A DNA stretch of 64,000 bases from Perca fluviatilis (lineage: Eukaryota > Chordata > Actinopteri > Perciformes > Percidae): positions 5,794,148-5,858,147 of the forward strand of contig NC_053123.1 in the NCBI RefSeq assembly GCF_010015445.1. The letters run 5' to 3'. The notes under the pieces are model-generated. The model saw only the letters and a program-made list of their open reading frames with translations. It was not told the origin of the DNA and did not search any database. This document shows positions 34,323 to 45,556 of the stretch, piece by piece. A program made the position numbers and the translations under genes. Position 1 is the stretch's first letter; each line of letters starts with the position of its first letter.

Positions 34323-35631
34323 GGTTCATAATTGTACTTAGAGGTTGTACCAGAATAGGTTTATGTGGTTTAATTTTCATTTTCAAACATCATATTTTTG
34401 CTGCAGCTCCTCTTTTCACCCTGTGTGTTGAGCTCTCTGTTTTAGCTACAGAGTGAGACATCTCACTTCTGCTCCATCTTTGTTGGGAGTCGCACATGTG
34501 CAGTACCTAGGTAAGGACTACTAGCCAGTCAGAAGCAGAGTATGAGGGCGTGACCTGACAGTAGCTAGGTAAAGACTACTAGCCAGTCAGAAGCAGAGTA
34601 TGAGGGCGTGACCTGACAGTAGCTAGGTAAGGACTACTAGCCAGTCAGAAGCAGAGTATGTGGACGTGCCATGCTAGCAGCTAGGTGAACATTATAACCA
34701 ACCCGGTCTCACGGCAGTTCGTGTAAATGTCCACGTTATTCTTAATCTATTGATACGTGTTCATGGAGACGTTTTTCTCAGTTTTTACGTGTAAATGTCA
34801 CATTATTTTTTACGTGTAAATGTCACATTATTTTTTACGTGTAAATGTCACATTATTTTCTCGGGGAAAGGACGCCGGGAGGCGGCCGAAAAAGACGCTC
34901 CATAAGCCGGAGGGCGCCGAGACGGCTGCCGCAAAGGCGCCGCTGGGGACGCAAATCACGGATGGCGGAGGTTGGGTTTAGAAAAAAACTTACGGGGAAA
35001 GGGCGCCTTTAAATGCCAGGAAGGGGGCGCTAAACGCCGGGGAAAGGCCTGTAAACGCCGGGAGCGCGCCACAGTAACTCGCGGGACAAAACGCCACACG
35101 CAGGGACGCCATCCCCGGGAAACAAAGCGCCGCAAACGGGACGCGATCCCCGCTCGCCCGGGTGAAAGTCCTGTGTTGTTTGACCCATCCACCACCCCGA
35201 CCAACCTCCCTACGTGGATTTTTGGCTTTTTATATTACTCCCTACAATTTCGTGCTGTGGCCACAAAATATGCTTCCCATTGAAATACATTACTTCACAT
35301 TTTCATGTTGTCCACCACGTAAAAAACGACAAAAACGTCTCTGTGAACACGTATCAATAGATTCAAATAACGTCACATTTACACGAACTTCCATGAGACC
35401 GGGCTGTTATAACATGTGTTCCAAAGTGACCACGTTTGTCTCTGAAGTAAAGGCTGGACTACAGTAGAGCTGTTTGGAGCAGTTGGTGAACAGTGTTTTC
35501 TGTTGGAGATGGTAAGTCCCTTTGGGGGGGACTTTGGGCTTTTTCACTTTGTAAACCTATAACGTGCACAAAAAGATATATAACACTATAAATAAAAGGA
35601 AAAAAGCCAAAAAGCATAATGAGCCCTTCAA
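34323..35631. mobile_element. MITE G, copy G2, left end lost, with D1 inside
   Basis: Matches copy G1 (39815-40374) from GGTTCATAATTGTA to AAAAAGCATAAT. The left about 25 bp, including the inverted end, are missing. Three tandem units of about 58 bp (34502-34690, each with AGCTAGGTAAGGACTACTAG or a variant) are present, where G1 has two. The D1 insertion splits it at 34698. Confidence 0.8.
34699..35406. mobile_element. family D element D1, ~90-bp inverted ends, 7-bp duplication
   Basis: The left end CAACCCGGTCTCACGGCAGT and the right end, reverse-complemented CAGCCCGGTCTCATGGAAGT, match inward for about 90 bp through CTATTGATACGTGTTCA and beyond. TTATAAC is duplicated at 34692-34698 and 35407-35413. 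Inside are three copies of ACGTGTAAATGTCACATTAT, then about 300 bp very rich in CG, then CCACCACCCCGACCAACC, a module shared with D2 and E. No coding frame was recognised. Confidence 0.85.
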
Positions 35632-36227
35632 GTTATTTTACTGTAAATAGACATACAGTTTCTTACTTATTATTTGAATTTACAGTAATATACTGGCTGC
35701 AGTATATCTTTATTTTCCCAAGATGCCGATTGGTATTAAGAGTAAACACCTGTAATCTGTAACATTCTCAGATAGTGCTGTAATATAATTTTTTTTCTCC
35801 CAGAATGCATTGCCATTTACAGTATGATCCTGTATAACATTAAACCAGTGAGATACTGTTAGATTTTAGCTGTAAATTTACATAAAAGATCCATTTTTCT
35901 CTCTCTCCACCCCTGGCTTCTTGTTGTCTTGTCTTGATCGGGAAAAAAATGCTTAATTCGTAAAAGGCCTTACTTAGAATATCCAAACGGAATGTGTTGT
36001 TTACATGCCCGGTATCACATGCGCGTGGGAACCTATTTTTGACCAGGGGTGCTGAATAACAAAATAATGGATGTCTGACGATTTCTCCCCCCAGGAAATG
36101 TTTCGGATTTTGACAGCTAAATACATCATTTTAGCGCAGTATATGGGTGAGAGTGAGAAGTTTTAGAAAAGTCCTGGGCAGACTCCACTGCACGCACCCC
36201 AACCCCACAGAAGCGCACTTGACATCA

Positions 36228-37108
36228 TTAGCCTTTTTCGGTATAGCTACGGAAAAACATTATAGCAACAGACAGATCTTTCCCCACGTATTGTAAACTG
36301 CATGAAAACTGTTCATTTGCACTAACGTTGGTGGTCCCATTGGCTGTAAGTCCAAAGAAAGAGCTTCCTCTTGCCTCTGATACAATTTGTCTCTGCACAT
36401 CGTGTGCCAGAATCTCCAAAATGTCATTCTGGATTGTGTCTGACATCCAGTTTCAACTCTTCGCTGTATCCACTCACGGGCTTTGGGCTTGTCGTATGTT
36501 CGATCCAACATCATTTGCCAGAGAACGCCATCCCGATGGTTATGCCCCCCGCAATGGAACTACCTCACGTGCAAGGAGCCTAATAGATCTGAACAGCAAC
36601 TCCAGTACAGTCCTCGCGACTTTCTGTTTTCCTACATTTTCAGATATCATTGCTGATATAGGTTTTTGGTCGAGAGATGCCAGCATTCTCACTGACTCCA
36701 GGTGCAGGTCAGAGCAATCATGTTGGGAAACTTTGCTTGTAGCTTTGCGCCAGTTCGTGAACCCTCCACTGGTAAAAGAACTCTTTCCCTCGGTGTGACG
36801 GAACCCCTTCTCTTTAGCTTTGCAGCACACAAAGCACAGCACATAGTCCTTATCAGAAACATAATGTAGCCATTGCCACTTTGAGTACCAGCCTGGCTGA
36901 AAAGACCGTTGAAAAGTTTCTGTCCCGAACCTCCTTCCAGGATAACTGAAGTTGCTTGACTGACAGGGCTTTTTGAATCCTTCTGTAAAGTTAACGTTAG
37001 ATGCTATGATGGTGCTGCTAACGTTAGCCGAGTTGCTTGCTAACGTTATTTCAGACTCTGGCTCTTCAGCTACCCCAACAGAGTTTGCCTCAGCGGTGGA
37101 CTGTAATA
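36228..37108 (-). pseudogene. hAT/ZMYM1-like transposase fragment, TTF finger and start of core
   Basis: On the minus strand a frame is open from about 37108 to 36540, with no ATG near its start. It reads through WYSKWQWLHYVSDKDYVLCF and VCCKAKEKGF, the TTF-type zinc-finger region of ZMYM1-like hAT proteins, then SGGFTNWRKA and LLAREVVPLRG. After a stop, homology resumes in another frame with NDILEILAHDVQRQIV and SSFFGLTANGTTNVSANEQF (about 36290-36430), the DUF4371-like start of the catalytic core. The D of the usual ADxTTDVS motif is N here. It is broken by stops and frame changes and lacks the rest of the core. Confidence 0.78.
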
Positions 37109-37336
37109 TCTACAATTTAAATCTTGCTAATTTTAGCCACATTACTATGCCGGAAGAAAAAATCGTTTTCTGCGACAAAAGACATTATTTTCTACCACTA
37201 ATGTTCCAGTTGTAGAAAACATACGATGAGCCCAAAGCATGTGAGTGCATACAGCGACGAGACAACGAGATGTCAGACACAATCCAGAATGAGAAGCGAG
37301 CCTCAGCCTGCTCGCTCCTCCGCGAGTCACGTCACT

Positions 37337-37402
37337 TGACTCACTTTCACTTTGACTCACTTTCACTTTGACTCACTTTTACGTCGACTCACTTTCACTT
37401 TG
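37337..37402. repeat. 16-17 bp minisatellite
   Basis: GACTCACTTTCACTTT repeats about four times, one unit altered to GACTCACTTTTACGTC. It lies inside the hAT element upstream of its transposase remnant. Confidence 0.8.
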
Positions 37403-37949
37403 TCCTCTATAGCAGCTATAACAGTTCCTTTTTAGTAGGCTATATTCAAACCTATCCATAACCCCTTTTCGCTATTTGCCTCATTATTTGATATACAAAA
37501 ATATAAATAATGTCAGACAAAGAATTAGTAATTGTGAAAAAAAATAATAATAATAACAATATAAAAAAAAAAAACATCCAGCTCCTGCCAGCAGGGGGGG
37601 CTGCAGCACCCTCAGCACCCCCCTTCCCGCGCCCATGCTGTATAAAATTCAGAATATTGTCATATTCGGAATAACAGTGAAATATTAGTGTGCACGTAAA
37701 CATAGTCATTTTCATTCCTAGAGCTACTGCGCTTAGTGTGGCAACACAATACGCCTATTGCCTAAAAATCCATGCTTTTTTTCCTTTCTCTTAACTGTTG
37801 AAAATCTGTATTCTTGCTAAAGTGAAAAAGATGGAGCTCAACTCCAAATTTCCACAGTGAGATTACCAAGACTCCACAGCAATCCAATTTCACTCCTGTC
37901 CTGGCTTCACTGCTCTGGCCTCCAATCAATTTCAGCAGTGCGTTTAGAA

Positions 37950-38115
37950 TCCTTCTCATTACCTAACAGGCTTTACACAACTTGGCACCACCTTATATCA
38001 GTGAATTGTTGATCCTTTGTAATTTCATTAGGCCCCCAAGGTCCTCGGAGCAAGGTCTCTTAATTGCACAGCACTCAAAGATTTGGAATCCAACTGACCG
38101 GGTTTTTAATGTGGG
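37950..38115 (+). pseudogene. L2-type LINE reverse transcriptase, C-terminal scrap
   Basis: The plus frame reads LAPPYISELLILCNFIRPPR followed by SSEQGLL, the conserved tail block of L2-like LINE proteins (compare ALHGQAPIYISDLL at 6562-6756). It is only about 50 codons long and lacks the rest of the enzyme. Confidence 0.65.
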
Positions 38116-38170
38116 TCAGGACATGCATGTTATAAATCTTAGCTTCATGCTGATATTTTCTGCGACAGTG

Positions 38171-39814
38171 TCTTAATTCACTTTTTTCTTCATTTTTTTT
38201 CCCTCTTGGGTGATTACATCCACCTTTCATATTCTTCTCTATATTCTTCTCTATAAAAAAAATGATTCATGCTCCTTGTGTGTATGAGCTGAGATGCGGC
38301 TCAAATGATGTGGTCTATGACTTGTGACACCTTCAAATAAACAATCAGTAACTTTCAAAAAAATTATTTCCTTGCTAATTGTCAAGGAGACACGAGTTAC
38401 ATGCTCAGCGCGTACATGTGTGCAACAGATCTTCTCTCGCCCTGTTAGGCAGGAAGCCGCAGGAACCTTGATGAGCGGAGACGAGGGAGATGCTTACATC
38501 ACTGGGAAACGAGCGTTGTGAGTGGCTGTTTAACAATTTCATAATTTCATAAACAGACAAAATAATCTTTTACAGCGCGAGGCAATCAGGTCACAAAGCA
38601 ACCGCACAGTGCATCGTTGAGCAAAAGGAATGTCAGACAAACACAGGTGGTTTCCATTCCAACTTTCCTTCCGACAGCTGAGCAGAGAAACAGAATTATT
38701 GAGAATTATTATTAGATCTTTTTTCAGCAGTGAAACAGCTAAAGGCACAAAAGTATCTGAGATCACGACGTATGATTCAATTAAGGAAGGGGAATGGTTT
38801 GACGTATAGGAATGGAATACACACGTTTATGATGGTATTCGAAGTCCACTGTCGCAGACAGGGAAGAAAATGCTTCATAATTCGCCTGGCATTGAAAGTG
38901 TTATTTTAAAACATATTGAGCAGGGCACACAAGGTCTCTCGATTAAAAGGGGAAAGAAAACAATGGAGCTCTGAAACGAGAGATAGCTTTGCTTACTGGT
39001 TGCTATAGAAGCAGAGGAAGCAGCCTCCGCTAAGCAGGAGGCCACGGTGGCACTGACTCCCATTCACGAGTCGCTGGCCGTTTGTGTTGATAATTGACTT
39101 GCTAATCATAACAAGCTATTAATCTGGCATTACAATATGTATTTCCTTTTCCACTATGTATTTTGTCAAGGGTTGCTGGGGATATCTGCCGCCCCGCGCG
39201 TAACCCTGTGTTTGAATTACTTTTGCAGAAGCTGAAATGTCTTGACAACAACCTGGTTCCTTTCCGTCGAAAAGTAAAATGAACAAGTCTCCGGAGAGTC
39301 ACATAGCAATTGGTTTGACTTTTCTCTGGCAGATGAACGTATCGGAATGAGGAGTGGAACATTGGTTGATTAAAGCCTCATCCAGGGCTGTTGTGGTGAT
39401 GAAACGAGCAGCTGGGTGATAATACCATGGAAATGAATCCCTGTGATGGATGGGACTTCACGCTACATATCAAAAGTATTCCCTTAAATGTGCATCTGTT
39501 GAGAATTTCAGTGACGCTAGACTTGTGTGTATGGATATCATTTAATTGTCCCCAGTGGACTGTTTAGTAGAGCACTGACATGATATTTTCGTTGCACTTT
39601 ATAGACCTTTTGCACTCTGCTGAAACTTTATTTTGACTCCTGCACTATAAAGTTATATTATGACTTACAGAAATACAAGGAATACAAGGATAAAGAATGC
39701 ATACTGTAGCTGTGTAGCATCTACTAAAAGTTTGACTATTTTTATATCACAAAGACTCAGTGCTCAGTTTATGAGATACACTTCCCTAAACGTTGTCATT
39801 CCCATATTTTACTT
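38171..39814. other. unique-looking stretch, possible conserved noncoding DNA
   Basis: No repeat is recognised over 1.6 kb. The part 38880-39430 has many homeodomain-type ATTA/TAAT sites (for example TTGATAATTGACTTGCTAAT) mixed with GC-containing blocks, a texture often seen in vertebrate enhancers. This is only a sequence-style argument. Confidence 0.3.
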
Positions 39815-40374
39815 AGTGCTCATATTATGCTCATTTTCAGGTTCATAATTGTATTTAGAGGTTGTACCAGAATAGGTTTACATGGTTAAACTTTTAAAAA
39901 AACAACTTATTTTGTACTGCAGCTCCTCTGTTCACCCTGTGTGTTGAGCTCTCTGTTTTAGCTACAGAGTGAGACATCTCACTTCTGTACCATCTTTGTT
40001 GGGAGTCGCACATGCTCAGTAGCTAGGTAAGGACTACTAGCCAGTCAGAAGCAGAGTATGAGGCCGTGCCCTGACAGTACCTAGGTAAGGACTACTAGCC
40101 AGTCAGAATCAGAGTATGAGGGCGTGCCATGCTAGCAGCTAGGCAAGCATTATAACGTGTGTTACAAAGTGACCAGGTTTGCCTCTGAAGTAAAGGCTGG
40201 ACTACAACAGAGCTGTTTGGAGCAGTTTGTGAACAGTGTTTTCTGTTGGAGATGGTAAGTCCCTTTGGGGGGGACTTTGGGCTTTTTCACTTTGTAAACC
40301 TATAACGTGCACAAAAAAAGATATGTAACACTATAATGGAAATGGAAAAAGCCAAAAAGCATAATATGAGCACT
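39815..40374. mobile_element. MITE G, copy G1, complete
   Basis: The ends AGTGCTCATATTATGC and GCATAATATGAGCACT are perfect inverted repeats. The interior carries two tandem 58-bp units (from 40018), where G2 has three. No target duplication could be fixed; TTAA follows the right end only. Confidence 0.8.
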
Positions 40375-40872
40375 TTAAACCATATTTGTAGTCAGAAGCT
40401 CTAATAGAAGATTAGCGTACTCTGGAGGAATTTAAAGGGGAACACCATCTAAATTAAATATTCTAATGTGTTGTTCCATGGTTTAGGAAAGGTCAACCAA
40501 TATTTGTGGACATGAGCTAATCTCTCTCTCAAAGCCAGAAACCAAAGAAGTAATTCTCAAACTTGTGATGTCATCAAGTATAAAATCTGGAGCTGCTCCA
40601 TAAACAATAAATGGAAGACTAGTTTTTTATTTTATTTTTCTTTTATACCCGGATGAGCTTTATTCTGTTGTAGTGTTCTCAGTTCTGAAACAGAACACGT
40701 TCCCATATGCCAAGAACGTTCCTCTGGGTGCTCTCATTGCCGTCTATAACATATTGTTGGACACATTGTTTATGGAGCAGTTGCATACTTTATACCTGAT
40801 GACATCACAAATTTAAGGTTGAGCACTAGTTTTGGGTTTTGGGATGTTTACCAATATCTTTTGACTGTTTAA
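40375..40872. other. no gene recognised
   Basis: Contains pairs of related phrases (TTTATGGAGCAG and GCTCCATAAAC) that could form an old inverted repeat (40590-40780). Not resolved. Confidence 0.35.
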
Positions 40873-42349
40873 GACCCAGTTCAGACCAAAGATTCACGAC
40901 CAGACAAAACCGTTTTAGACCGGGATCCGTGTCCCATTCTTGTGCCGCGCGTCACTGAAATGTACATTTCATAACCCCACCCAAGATCTTTTCATTGCAG
41001 GGAAAAGTTGCGGCGGTGTGAAATGTCCCGTCTCAGCTCGACTCAAGCCAGCGGATTGTGTCACCTGCGACTCAGCCTTTCAGTGGCTGCCTTTAGAACG
41101 TAAGGCACGTCTGTCACGTTTTAAGAGTCAATCAGCTCAAAGCGAAACGAAGTCAGCTGGTCAGGTCCGTTACAAACTGTCAGCTAGTCCAAATGGTTTT
41201 GGACGGAGGCTCAACAAGCATGCGCATGTGTGAGGAAAAGACAGATGGAGAGAGAGCAGCGGTGGTCAAGCGAGATAGAGAGTGAATTAAGAGAGGGAGC
41301 AGCATTGGCGAGAACAGAGCAGTCAATCAGAGAAAAAAAAAGCTTTAGTTTCATCACTTATCTCACTATATCCCAATTCATTTTTTAAGACGCTACAAAT
41401 GGTATCCAGCTTTAAAAAAAGCCTGAAAACCCGGAAGTTGAAATGGAAGTAAAGATAGTCGTGTCTATGGATACAATACACCATATTGAAACGGGAATGG
41501 TGTAGCCAGGGTGCGATTTGCTGGGGGGGGGGATGCGTGGGATTTTCCCCCTTTCTGGTGGCCTCTGCAAAATTATTTTGTGTTGGTCCGAGCAGAGAAG
41601 CCTGCAGCGTCACGTCTGCACTCTCAACCCGTTCTCACTCCCAACTTGTTAAATAGGGACGCCATGTAAGTGTCTCTCAGCGTCATATACCGATGCCAAA
41701 AAAAAATAAAAAATCACCCTTTAGCGTCCAAGCATAGCAGCAGCTCAACCGCTGCGCTGTAAGATGACGTAGTATTAAGAGCTACAATGGTAGCGAGTTG
41801 TATGAAAGACCGAAAATCCGTGTAGGGACGTAGGTCGGGGTGGTGGATGAGTCACAGGACTGTCACCCAAGAGACCGGGTTTGTGTCCTGTTCTTGTGCC
41901 ATGTGCCACTGAAACGTACATTTCGGAACCCCGCCCATGATCTTTTCCTAAACCTAACTGTCCCGTTCTTGTACCGCATGTCTGTGAAACGTACGTCCCG
42001 ACCCAGAGCGTCAAAAATTGACACCAAGAGTTCCGACCAAGCGCTTCTAAATATGACGCCAAAGGGCTGCCTCTGACTGAGACGCTAAAGGAGACTTTTT
42101 GCATCAGTAACAAACGCCAAAGGCACCTGACCAAGCATCGCCTTTTGACGCGCTGGGAGTGAGAATGTGTTGGCACTCTAGTACATCACAATAATAACAG
42201 AGGGACCACCATCTTAACTTAAACTATTATTTATAATTCTGAGTTCTATTACTTTTTAGACTTGTCTTGTGCAGGGGGGGGGGCAGTGCATTGCAAGTAG
42301 TTTCAAGTTTCAATTTGTCTCGTCGCAAATCTTTGGTCTGAACTGGGAC
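40873..42349. mobile_element. TIR element L with D2 nested inside
   Basis: The left end GACCCAGTTCAGACCAAAGA recurs inverted at 42330-42349 as TCTTTGGTCTGAACTGGGAC. A 548-bp family D element lies inside at 41625-42172. A segment at 40919-40996 (GTGTCCCATTCTTGTGCCGC) is homologous to part of D2 (near 41885), so L carries a scrap of a D relative as well. Confidence 0.7.
41625..42172. mobile_element. family D element D2, 7-bp duplication
   Basis: The ends CAACCCGTTCTCACTCCCAA and, reverse-complemented, CAACACATTCTCACTCCCAG are inverted repeats. GCACTCT is duplicated at 41618-41624 and 42173-42179. It shares the GGTCGGGGTGGTGGATGAG module with D1 and E, and the CAAC terminus and seven-base duplication with D1. 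No transposase frame. Confidence 0.82.
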
Positions 42350-42996
42350 ACCAAATATCTGCACTACTAAAGGTGACAAAAGTACTGTTTAGCACAGTAT
42401 AGCAAAGTATAGTATGTTGTTATAAGCTCATAACATTAAGTGCGTTCCCATTCCCTTTTCTGACCATTGTCAATGTGCTTGTAAAAAAAACCTGAATGGT
42501 CCTAACTTCCTTCCTTCCTTCCTTCCTTCTGTGCAAAAATGTATTCAACAGGTCAGCTATTGCTGCTATAAGGCTTTATTGCTGGTCTCATGTCGAAGAC
42601 AGTTTCCCCTTTGAATAGTGTTTCCCCATATGTTTCCTATGGACCTTTTTCACAGCAGATATTTTTACTTGTCATAGTAGGAAAAGGACAGCTGAAATTG
42701 ATAACCTTAACGATGGCTCCATTCCATCAAGTGTCCCTAAGTTAATTTGTAGGGGTTTGTAAGGTTTTGTCAAGGTAAATCCCAGTCAATGGGGAAACAG
42801 ATTTTGACACAACACGGATGTTCTTTTGTTTCTGGCAATAAACCTGCATGTGACTACCAGGAAGTCTCACTCAGCCGTGGCTCTGCAAGGCTGTACAGGG
42901 AGGGATTTGATTCTCCTGCTGAAGCCTTATAGCTTCAGTGTAACTGTGGAATACATTTTTAGTAGAAGGAAGATTGTAGATTCCGTTCCCTACTTC
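42350..42996. other. no gene recognised; family F scrap and CCTT run inside
   Basis: A (CCTT)n run lies at 42507-42528. From 42642 a stretch matches the left half of MITE F (45056). Confidence 0.4.
42642..42750 (+). mobile_element. MITE F fragment
   Basis: GGACCTTTTTCACAGCAGAT and a following GTAGGAAAAG match the end of MITE F at 45056-45285. The other half is diverged or lost. Confidence 0.55.
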
Positions 42997-43000
42997 TTAA

Positions 43001-43553
43001 AGGTCCTATACTATGCTCATTTTCAGGTTCAAATTTGGATTACGGGTTTCTACTATAATATTTGTGCATGCTTTAAAAGGGGCTGTACTGGAAATACTGA
43101 ATACTGAAATACAGACCGTTTTTCAACTCGTATAATACTATAATACACACAGAGGGAGTGTGACTTCACTCTCTGCTCAGGATGCCAATACTCCACTTAG
43201 TCTTTACATAGCAAAAAATGTTGTATTACTGCTTTATTAACTGTCTCTTTAAGCCCCCCTCCTGAAAAAGCCCAGTCTGCTCTGATTGGTCAGTGTTTCT
43301 GTGTCTTCCGCATCTACGCTCTCGGAGTCTCTGCACCATCATTGCAGTCAGGGAATGACTTTCTACCTATATATAGTAGAGTTGTGACATCACAACCGTG
43401 CAGAAGTCCTGATAGTTTGTTTAAGGGCACAGTTTCTGAATACAAGATTTGTGCATTTTTCTGTGGATTGAGTTTTGATATATTTTTTACAGTATTTATA
43501 TAGCACCTCAACCTGCTTTATAATCCAACAATTTTTTTTACAATATGGGACCT
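43001..43553. mobile_element. MITE I with TTAA target duplication
   Basis: AGGTCC at the left and GGACCT at the right are inverted, and TTAA abuts both (42997-43000 and 43554-43557). TTAA duplication is the mark of piggyBac-like elements (also Kolobok). The 553-bp interior contains no transposase. Confidence 0.75.
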
Positions 43554-43557
43554 TTAA

Positions 43558-45055
43558 TGGACAGAAATAATCAAAAAACAGATGCGGACGCAGTTCTCTT
43601 TATATTTTATATATTGAGTATCTGCATACGTATTCATGTTTACACAGTTGTCAGTGCATACAATCCACAAGTACTGTCATTAAATAAGTGTCCTGGGTTT
43701 AGTTTAGTTTCCTGTTTTATTTTGTGGGTTCTTCTCATGTCTCATTTCTTGATTTACGTCCTGACTTTTGTGTTTGCCCGCCACGCCCTGATGTGCTTCA
43801 CCTGTTCCTCGTCAGCCCTCCTGTCACCTGTCCCTCGTTACCACCCTTCTTTCATTGAGTACATTAATCTTTGGGTGGATCCCAAGTCTCTTATTTGATA
43901 TATCCTCACTCCACGCCAAGGGGCATAACACAAAATTCTGGGCCCTGTAGAAAGGCATTCTCTATGGGCCCCCTTGGTATCCACAGCTATTCATTCTACC
44001 ATTTTTTTTGGCCCTCCTCACATGAGTGCCCCGATTTCCTTGCGTCTTTCCCATGCATCCTCGGTGGGAGGGACTAAGACACGAGGAAAGGCGGCAGGGG
44101 AAGGAAACGTAAATGCAATTTAACGACCTGGTTTAACGATCTTCCTAGTGTATCTTCCTTTTGGGGTCCTCCTTTTGATATCGCAAACCGTGACAAAGTA
44201 GTGGTGCACACGGACCCCATCTAACATGTGCAGACAAAGTTTCTGTTTGTCATGTTTAACATAGACCCATGGCAGCCACTCGTCCAATCTGCACTGAACG
44301 AGTTATTGGTCTCATCAGAGTATTTTGATAAGACAGCATTTTACAAATTAGAACAGTCCTTTAAAAACACAGGCCATTGACAGTTGATTAAAATAATAAG
44401 TAATTAGTCTTTTGAAAAACATAACTCACAATACCAGCAAAGATGCTTTCAATCATTGCAGAAAAACAAATGTCCCTGTTTGGCCTTTTGAGTTTGACAA
44501 GCCAACATTGGGTCTTAGGTGCACTTCAATTTGAGTAAGTCTCAAAGTTTCACAAATAGACCTAATTAGGAGCTTCTCTTACTAAAACGATAAGATCTCT
44601 TGTATTACTTCCCAGCTACAGTGATTAACTATTAGGATCACAGCGCTGCGACTGGCAGTGTTTCACGGCAGTTTAGTTACACAAACCTCTGTTCCTGCTC
44701 CAACTTAATTAGACCGAGTCAGAATTTTCTGATTAAAATAAAGCCTTTGCCAGGATTGCCGGTCTTACATCATGAAAGTATTATGTAGCAGAGAAGTCTT
44801 TGGAGGGATTCGGGCGGATTTAAAAGAATTAAATCTAAACTCCGTTTCACATCGTTGGCAAGACATGAATAATTAGTTTGTCTTTCTTTATCTTACGTTA
44901 CCGTCTACAGCGAATGCAGTGATCTGTTCTCATTCCAATCAAGTGGCGTCAACAACCACAAGCCAAATAATAAAATGTTGCTTCAACATAGCCGCTAATG
45001 TGCCACAGCATGTTTGATTAGCAATATTAAATATGCTAAGTAGCTTACATTGTAT
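43558..45055. other. no gene recognised; hAT scrap and hairpin repeat inside
   Basis: About 43918-44015 resembles one end of a hAT element (GGGGCATAACACAAAATTCT with GGGCCC blocks). The 44030-44095 unit matches 28330-28395. The part 44420-45050 looks unique, with several ATTA motifs (GACATGAATAATTAGTTTG near 44863). Confidence 0.35.
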
Positions 45056-45285
45056 AGACCTTTTTCACGGCAGACATGTTGACATGTCGTAGGAAAAGCA
45101 CAGGTGTATTCAAACCATTAATGATGGCTGCGTTCCACTTAGGAGAGGCCCTGGTATTGTGCATGCTGACTCACTGAAATAGTTTACTGGGACACTTGAT
45201 GGACTTGAGCCATCGTTAAGGTGATCAATTTCAGCTGTGCTTTTCCTACTACGACAAGTCCAAATGTCTGCTGTGAAAAAGGTCC
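45056..45285. mobile_element. MITE F with ~50-bp inverted ends
   Basis: The left AGACCTTTTTCACGGCAGAC and the right, reverse-complemented GGACCTTTTTCACAGCAGAC, match inward for about 50 bp through GTAGGAAAAGCACAG. Partial relatives are at 42642 and 52292. Target duplication is not clear. Confidence 0.75.
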
Positions 45286-45510
45286 ATTCACCTAAATGAT
45301 GAGTGAAAAGGGAAACCGCTCCTTTCTTATTAAGCTTCTTGTATATTGTTTTAACCAATTCAAAAAAATATCTGCTACTAGTAAAAGACAGAAATATGAC
45401 TATGAAATTACTAATTACACAGATGTAGGTTTTTAGGGGATTTCTGTAGAATATGAGCTGTGAACATTTGTCTTAATTTTTCTTTTATCTCTCACTCTTG
45501 TCTCTTAATG

Positions 45511-45524
45511 ACACAGACACACAG

Positions 45525-45552
<28 letters not shown>
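45511..45552. repeat. (CA)n microsatellite
   Basis: An interrupted start (ACACAGACACACAG) is followed by about 17 CA units. Confidence 0.9.

Positions 45553-45556
<4 letters not shown>

Larger units (their letters stand above)
34227..35890. repeat. outer repeat H (CACTGTAAAA start), host of a nest
   Basis: The outer segments hold many TTTACAGTA / TACTGTAAA units and GTAAACTACTG hairpins (34250-34300 and 35640-35890), a style I recall from fish hAT MITEs. Element G2 interrupts it, and element D1 interrupts G2. The outer ends are not sharp. Confidence 0.5.
36044..37621 (-). mobile_element. hAT element with decayed transposase
   Basis: The left end is CAGGGGTGCTGAA and the right end reads TCAGCACCCC with CTGCAGCACC just inside, an inverted pair common in fish hAT elements. 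It encloses the minus-strand transposase remnant (36228-37108). Target duplications are not clear, so the edges are approximate. The flanks on both sides (35950-36040 and 37625-37710) may belong to an older repeat that it entered. Confidence 0.65.

Noticed and set aside
36328..36798. 156-codon plus-strand frame, the longest in the window
   Set aside because: It is the antisense shadow of the decayed hAT transposase on the minus strand and has no domain of its own.
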